Shown here: positions 60,440 through 64,000 of the stretch, piece by piece | Numbering within the stretch: position 1 is the stretch's first letter | How the letters are laid out: the number at the start of each line of letters is the position of its first letter | NCBI GenBank assembly: GCA_050084515.1 | Contig: CM114273.1 | Span: 20,150,001 to 20,214,000, forward strand | From: Blasia pusilla | Taxonomy: Eukaryota > Marchantiophyta > Marchantiopsida > Blasiales | Length of the DNA stretch: 64,000 nt | Direction of reading: 5' to 3' | Notes under the pieces: model-generated | Told to the model about the DNA's origin: nothing | The model's input: only the letters and a program-made list of their open reading frames with translations | The model's database searches: none | Translations under genes and position numbers: made by a program

Positions 60440-61045
60440 GTAGGCAGAGTTCTATCATGCCAACGGCATAAAGAGTCAGCGAGTTGTTTGGGTGTAATTT
60501 TGTCCCGTGATATCGGATGAGGTTGGCGACATGTCTGTTATGTCGAAAATAAGATGTTTACTGCGGTTTCCTATTTTGGTTTTTATCCATCAGATGACGC
60601 ATTGATCGAGTCAACGATCACCTGGTAACCTGCGCATGCAGGTTATCGTTGGTAGCACTATATTTGGGGGAAGAGCCTTTTGGCTCTTCCAAAAGGTATA
60701 AGAGTGAGGAAGATGGCTTTCCCATGCCATCTTTCTCATGTTGAGCCTTAGGAGCACCTCTCTTGCATAGACGTGTGAGGGTGTGGAGGAGTTAGGGTGG
60801 TAGCATCCTGATCCCTCATAACAATGGGTGGACGTGGTTTGATATCATGATGTAGATTCATGAGTGGAGTTTTAGGCCGGATGAGCCGTTTTTACTACTT
60901 AGATTTTGTTGTGGATCCCGTTGTATATGCGTGAGTATATATTTTTTATGTGTGGATATACTCCTATGTTGGGGAAGATCGGTGTTCTGTGGTGTGTAGA
61001 TGTGACCAGGGATGTGGATTGTGTAGCGATTTGTATGCACACGAC
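60440..61045 (+). repeat. LTR fragment of the E1/E3 family nested in the CACTA element
   Basis: 60,440-60,720 matches the E1 LTR part 18,640-18,890 ('ttggctcttccaaa' and neighbours). 60,900-61,035 matches 18,480-18,610 ('tatgttgggaagatc', 'gatgtgacca'). The two parts are in the opposite order to E1. A TATA-like GGTATAAGAG lies near 60,704. It may be a rearranged solo LTR or the junction of two LTRs. Confidence 0.5.
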
Positions 61046-61131
61046 AAAAAGAAGAGAAGAGGCAAAACAAAATGCATTCTGCTACTTGATGTTTTGTTCT
61101 TAGCTCGTTTAGAAATAGGAACCTTTGGCAG

Positions 61132-61136
<5 letters not shown>

Positions 61137-61182
<46 letters not shown>
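61137..61182. repeat. (GA)n microsatellite
   Basis: About 46 bp of pure GA within the CACTA element; it produces Ser-Leu or Arg-Glu runs in open frames. Confidence 0.95.
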
Positions 61183-61185
<3 letters not shown>

Positions 61186-61771
61186 TGTGAGTGAAGGGGG
61201 GAACGGGGCTCAACCTGATCGAGGCTCGGATGCAATTGTAGTTTGCAAGGGATCCGGCGATAGAGAGCAAATGTGCAAGGAAAGCCTAGAGTCACAACGG
61301 ACATCTTGAACACAACAGACAGCTTAAATGTAGGCTCCGAGCTCTTAGGGATTTAGGGTTTAGGGCTTAATAAGGTTCCTTACATTCCTATTTCTAAACT
61401 CCAATTTGTCTAGTTTAACACGTTGTAGTCATTTTTTGCAACTGTTGGCAGTGATTAGATATTCCATGTTATTCTTTGGAGAATAGAGAGAAAAATTGTA
61501 TGGTCTTTATTTTTCTCATCACATGTCCCATTTTAAGACATTGAATTATATATATCTGTTGACTAACTTGAGTTAAAGTGGCCTCCTATATGTCCTAAGA
61601 AATAAGTCATTATTAATATTAATAAATAAGTATATAATTGTGACTCCACTACCATGTGAGTATTTCTTGAGTCACTAGGCCAGTTTCAAAGTAACTAAGA
61701 GTAGTTAAAATGACTCTAAGTAACAGAAGTCACAAAGATATGGGTTTAAAATGGCCCTTTTTCTACTAGTG

Positions 61772-63140
61772 AATGGTCATTATGGGATGCGTTGCGGATG
61801 CTCGACAAATCCATGATTGGGAGTCTTTAAGCCAAGCTCAGATCGAGCTAGTTCCGGAGGAGGCCGATCTCAATTTAGCTTCGGATTACAAAATTTGGTT
61901 GGATAACGTCCGTGGTAAGCTGGAAAAAAACTCGAGATTCTTGATGATGTTTGAGAAATAGATTGTTCCGCAGGGTGATCTCGACAAGTAGGAGACATAA
62001 GACCCCAAGAAAATAGGAATTTTGCCACAAAGAAGAGAGATCTTCTAGAGCCCCAAGTAGCCGAGTCCTCCCGGCAAAGAGCTGCACAGAGGATGTTGTA
62101 CAGATTCCTCGTATTGTGCGTGAATGCAGGTACTTGAAGCAAGTATCCGGCCCCCTACAAATTGTGGGCTACTATTCCAAATGGTGATGGATTCTCCATG
62201 TACGACGTGGAGATGGCTTAGGAGATGACAAACAAGCAGGTCTCAACTGTCCAATCTAGTTGGACTACAACCACCTAAGGGAAATTAGTGACTAGATGTT
62301 GAGATCCTTCCATGATGCAGTTATTGTTGGCAAGAAGGAGATCCCCAACCTCTTGAAGGTTGAGGAGTACTTTGACTCTTTGAGGGTGTTGCAGAGGAGC
62401 ATGCCCTTAAGATCGCTAATATGGTGTCCAAGGTGGTCACAGCCAAGGACAAGTCGACAGTGGGTCTCAAGGCAAAGGCAAAGGACCCAAGGGGTCCATG
62501 CAGTATGATGTTGGATCCTCAAGGAGGGAAGGACGGAAAAAGGGTGCCCAAAAACATACGCTTGTTGATTCGGAGGTTAACGAGACTCCGAAAAGCAAGC
62601 AACCAATCGCAAAAAGTGAAAATATAAGACGTCAGGTTCTTCGAAGTTAGAGAAAAAAGCTGTCGAATACACTCCATCATCCTAGGGCAGGCAAAGGGAC
62701 GGCATGAGTAGGAGCAAAATCCTCCTACATCAAACCTCGCTCTTGGATGAGCTTGAGAAAATTCTCAAGATAGGAGTCCACCATTGCCCTCGAGAAGCTG
62801 ACAGTCTTGGGACGAAAGCTTCTACGAAATGGCTACGTCCGATGGATTATGAATGGGGTAGTTGAGAATGCTGCGATGGACCTCCTCATTGCAGATTTTC
62901 CATCCAAATTCAAGTTGTGGGATGATAACCCACGTGACACTGTCCCAGACTTCGCCAACGCGTACATGAGTGACAAGGGATGTTTCCTTGTTTTGATTGG
63001 AGGAAGCGAAGATGAGCTTTTCAACCTTCAAAATATCAAGGTATGACTCAAGTGGAAGACAGGGAAGTCTTGGGTTGTCAAATAGGACTAACCCCTGAGA
63101 TCTCCAACAAATCAACTCCGGGTAAGTCAGGAAAAAACAT
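61772..63140 (+). pseudogene. Unidentified gene relic, right part
   Basis: Plus-strand frames with a few stops give HDWESLSQAQIELVPEEADL, KLWATIPNGDGFSMYDVEMA, a Lys-rich linker (about 62,440-62,630), and a well-kept 79-codon frame at 62,807-63,046. The last has YVRWIMNGVVENAAMDLL, IADFPSKFKLWDD and DKGCFLVLIGG. The pattern DLLIADxPS...KGCFLVLIGG recalls a Rossmann-type methyltransferase (the DPPY region followed by a G-x-L-V strand), but this is a resemblance only. Ends with a GT-like border near 63,040. Confidence 0.35.
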
Positions 63141-63441
63141 TTGCAACCCGTCAGAATCCGACGGATTGCAACATATTGATTTTGTCTTAGTATATTTCTT
63201 TGCAACCTATTTCAATTCAATGGGTTGCAAATATGGGTCTTTTATAATCATGGGTGCAACCCGTTGGATTGCACATATGTTAAGGTTTTTACGTCATTCT
63301 GCGCAACTCGTCAGATTCCGACGGGTTGCAGATTTGTTATGTTTGTGGCTTCTCTGCGAACCAACGAATTGCGAAGGATTGCAGATTTGTAATGTGTTTT
63401 TCTGACAACTAGGCAACCCTTCAGATTCCAAAAGGTTTTGC
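63141..63441. repeat. Palindrome array 2: about 6 units
   Basis: Units are at 63,141-63,172 (strong), 63,202-63,228, 63,255-63,273 (half), 63,303-63,329 (strong), 63,356-63,382 (weak) and 63,413-63,441 (weak), with the same consensus as array 1 and spacing of about 50-60 bp. Confidence 0.8.
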
Positions 63442-64000
63442 AAAACATCGGCAAAACTCCTTGCTTAATTATATGCTACCCCTCAGAATCAAACTCATCA
63501 TTTTTTTCTGGACACTTGTCCGCTTTCTTGTATATGCTACAGTCTTACCCTTGTAACTTATCAACATCCGTTGGGTTGTGGTAGAGAAATCATTCATTCT
63601 CTTGTTACTCCTTCATATTGACTAACATTATTACCAATTTCATGAACCATTGGTAGTGACACCATTTTCACTACGTGTGATTCCAAAATTGTCCAGGCAA
63701 AACCGGGGCTGATTTTGGAAGATCTTCATGATGATGACAAGTGAGTGTATTGTTCGTTGGTTTAAAGGAGTTTTGGAATGGGGCGCTAGAGGTTTCAAGC
63801 GAAGCAACACATATTGATTTTGAATGGATGTCACTTTGCAGAGCATAGAAGATAATATATCAGGGTAGGCATTGGGATATATCTGGAGTAACATGGGATT
63901 GATATGGAGCACCTAAGGGGGCAAGACTCTCAAGTTCCCCTTCTTTCTCAATCACCATCTGCAATCATCAAGAGGAGCCACTCGTTAGCCCCGTAAAACC
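63442..64000. other. Intergenic, no gene seen
   Basis: AT-rich; one more half-unit of the palindrome ('ccgttgggttg') lies near 63,569. The minus-strand open frame (63,912-63,640) has no recognised domain. Confidence 0.4.

Larger units (their letters stand above)
55954..61771. mobile_element. CACTA (En/Spm) DNA transposon, about 5.8 kb
   Basis: The left end CACTAGTAGAAAA (55,954-55,966) and the right end, its inverse TTTTCTACTAGTG (61,759-61,771), are perfect 13-bp terminal inverted repeats of the CACTA type. The flanking triplets are AAA and AAT, so a 3-bp target duplication is only approximate. Subterminal zones (55,970-56,340 and 61,570-61,745) contain many GACT/AGTC motifs in both orientations, the normal binding sites of the element's protein. 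Inside are non-catalytic relics, an LTR fragment and a microsatellite. No DDE transposase catalytic region was recognised, so it is probably non-autonomous. Confidence 0.85.

Overview
This is nuclear DNA from a green-lineage (streptophyte) eukaryote with a large, repeat-rich genome. The evidence is two intron-containing chlorophyll a/b-binding (Lhcb) genes with plant-type promoters, a spliced POT-family transporter, Ty3/gypsy elements (one a chromovirus), a plant-type CACTA transposon and a LINE. A charophyte alga (for example Characeae) or an early-diverging land plant would fit; the window does not decide this. No tRNA, rRNA or organellar genes were seen.

Layout. 1-4.2 kb: intergenic, no supportable gene. 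4.2-9.0 kb (+): four-exon proton/oligopeptide transporter that looks more like animal SLC15 than plant NPF proteins. 9.0-12.5 kb: intergenic repeats, a 111-bp tandem repeat and a GT/GA microsatellite. 12.5-18.9 kb (+): decayed, 5'-truncated Ty3/gypsy element (E1). 19.0-20.8 kb: repeat family R. 20.8-27.9 kb (+): chromodomain Ty3/gypsy element (E2) with nearly identical LTRs but decayed coding. 28-30.2 kb: probable plant-transposase remnants. 30.9-40.8 kb: two Lhcb genes (-) in duplicated blocks, each with a family R repeat on its 3' side. 41.8-44.6 kb (-): LINE remnant. 45.7-53.3 kb (-): second, more complete element (E3) of the E1 family. 54.1-55.3 kb and 63.1-63.4 kb: two arrays of ~27-bp imperfect palindromes (GCAACCCGTC...GACGGGTTGC) around an unidentified gene relic. 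The relic is split by a 5.8-kb CACTA element (55,954-61,771).

Most interesting content. E1 and E3 are one retrotransposon family whose pol region carries, between protease and reverse transcriptase, a C5-cytosine DNA methyltransferase domain (motifs I, IV, VI, VIII, IX and X in canonical order). The polyprotein ends in a PHD finger, where chromoviruses carry a chromodomain. The two copies lie in opposite orientations, are diverged and are both collinear for this arrangement, so it is a property of the family and not a chance insertion. Methyltransferase capture by gypsy-type elements is known from charophyte algae and, in other retroelement classes, dinoflagellates. The DNMT + PHD combination seen here deserves direct comparison with those. 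Both copies are dead; several stops fall at Gln or Trp positions, as expected from C-to-T decay.

The Lhcb pair has almost identical exon 2 and 3' UTR but clearly different exon 1, intron and outer flanks, which points to gene conversion. The second copy has a one-base deletion that removes its normal C-terminus.
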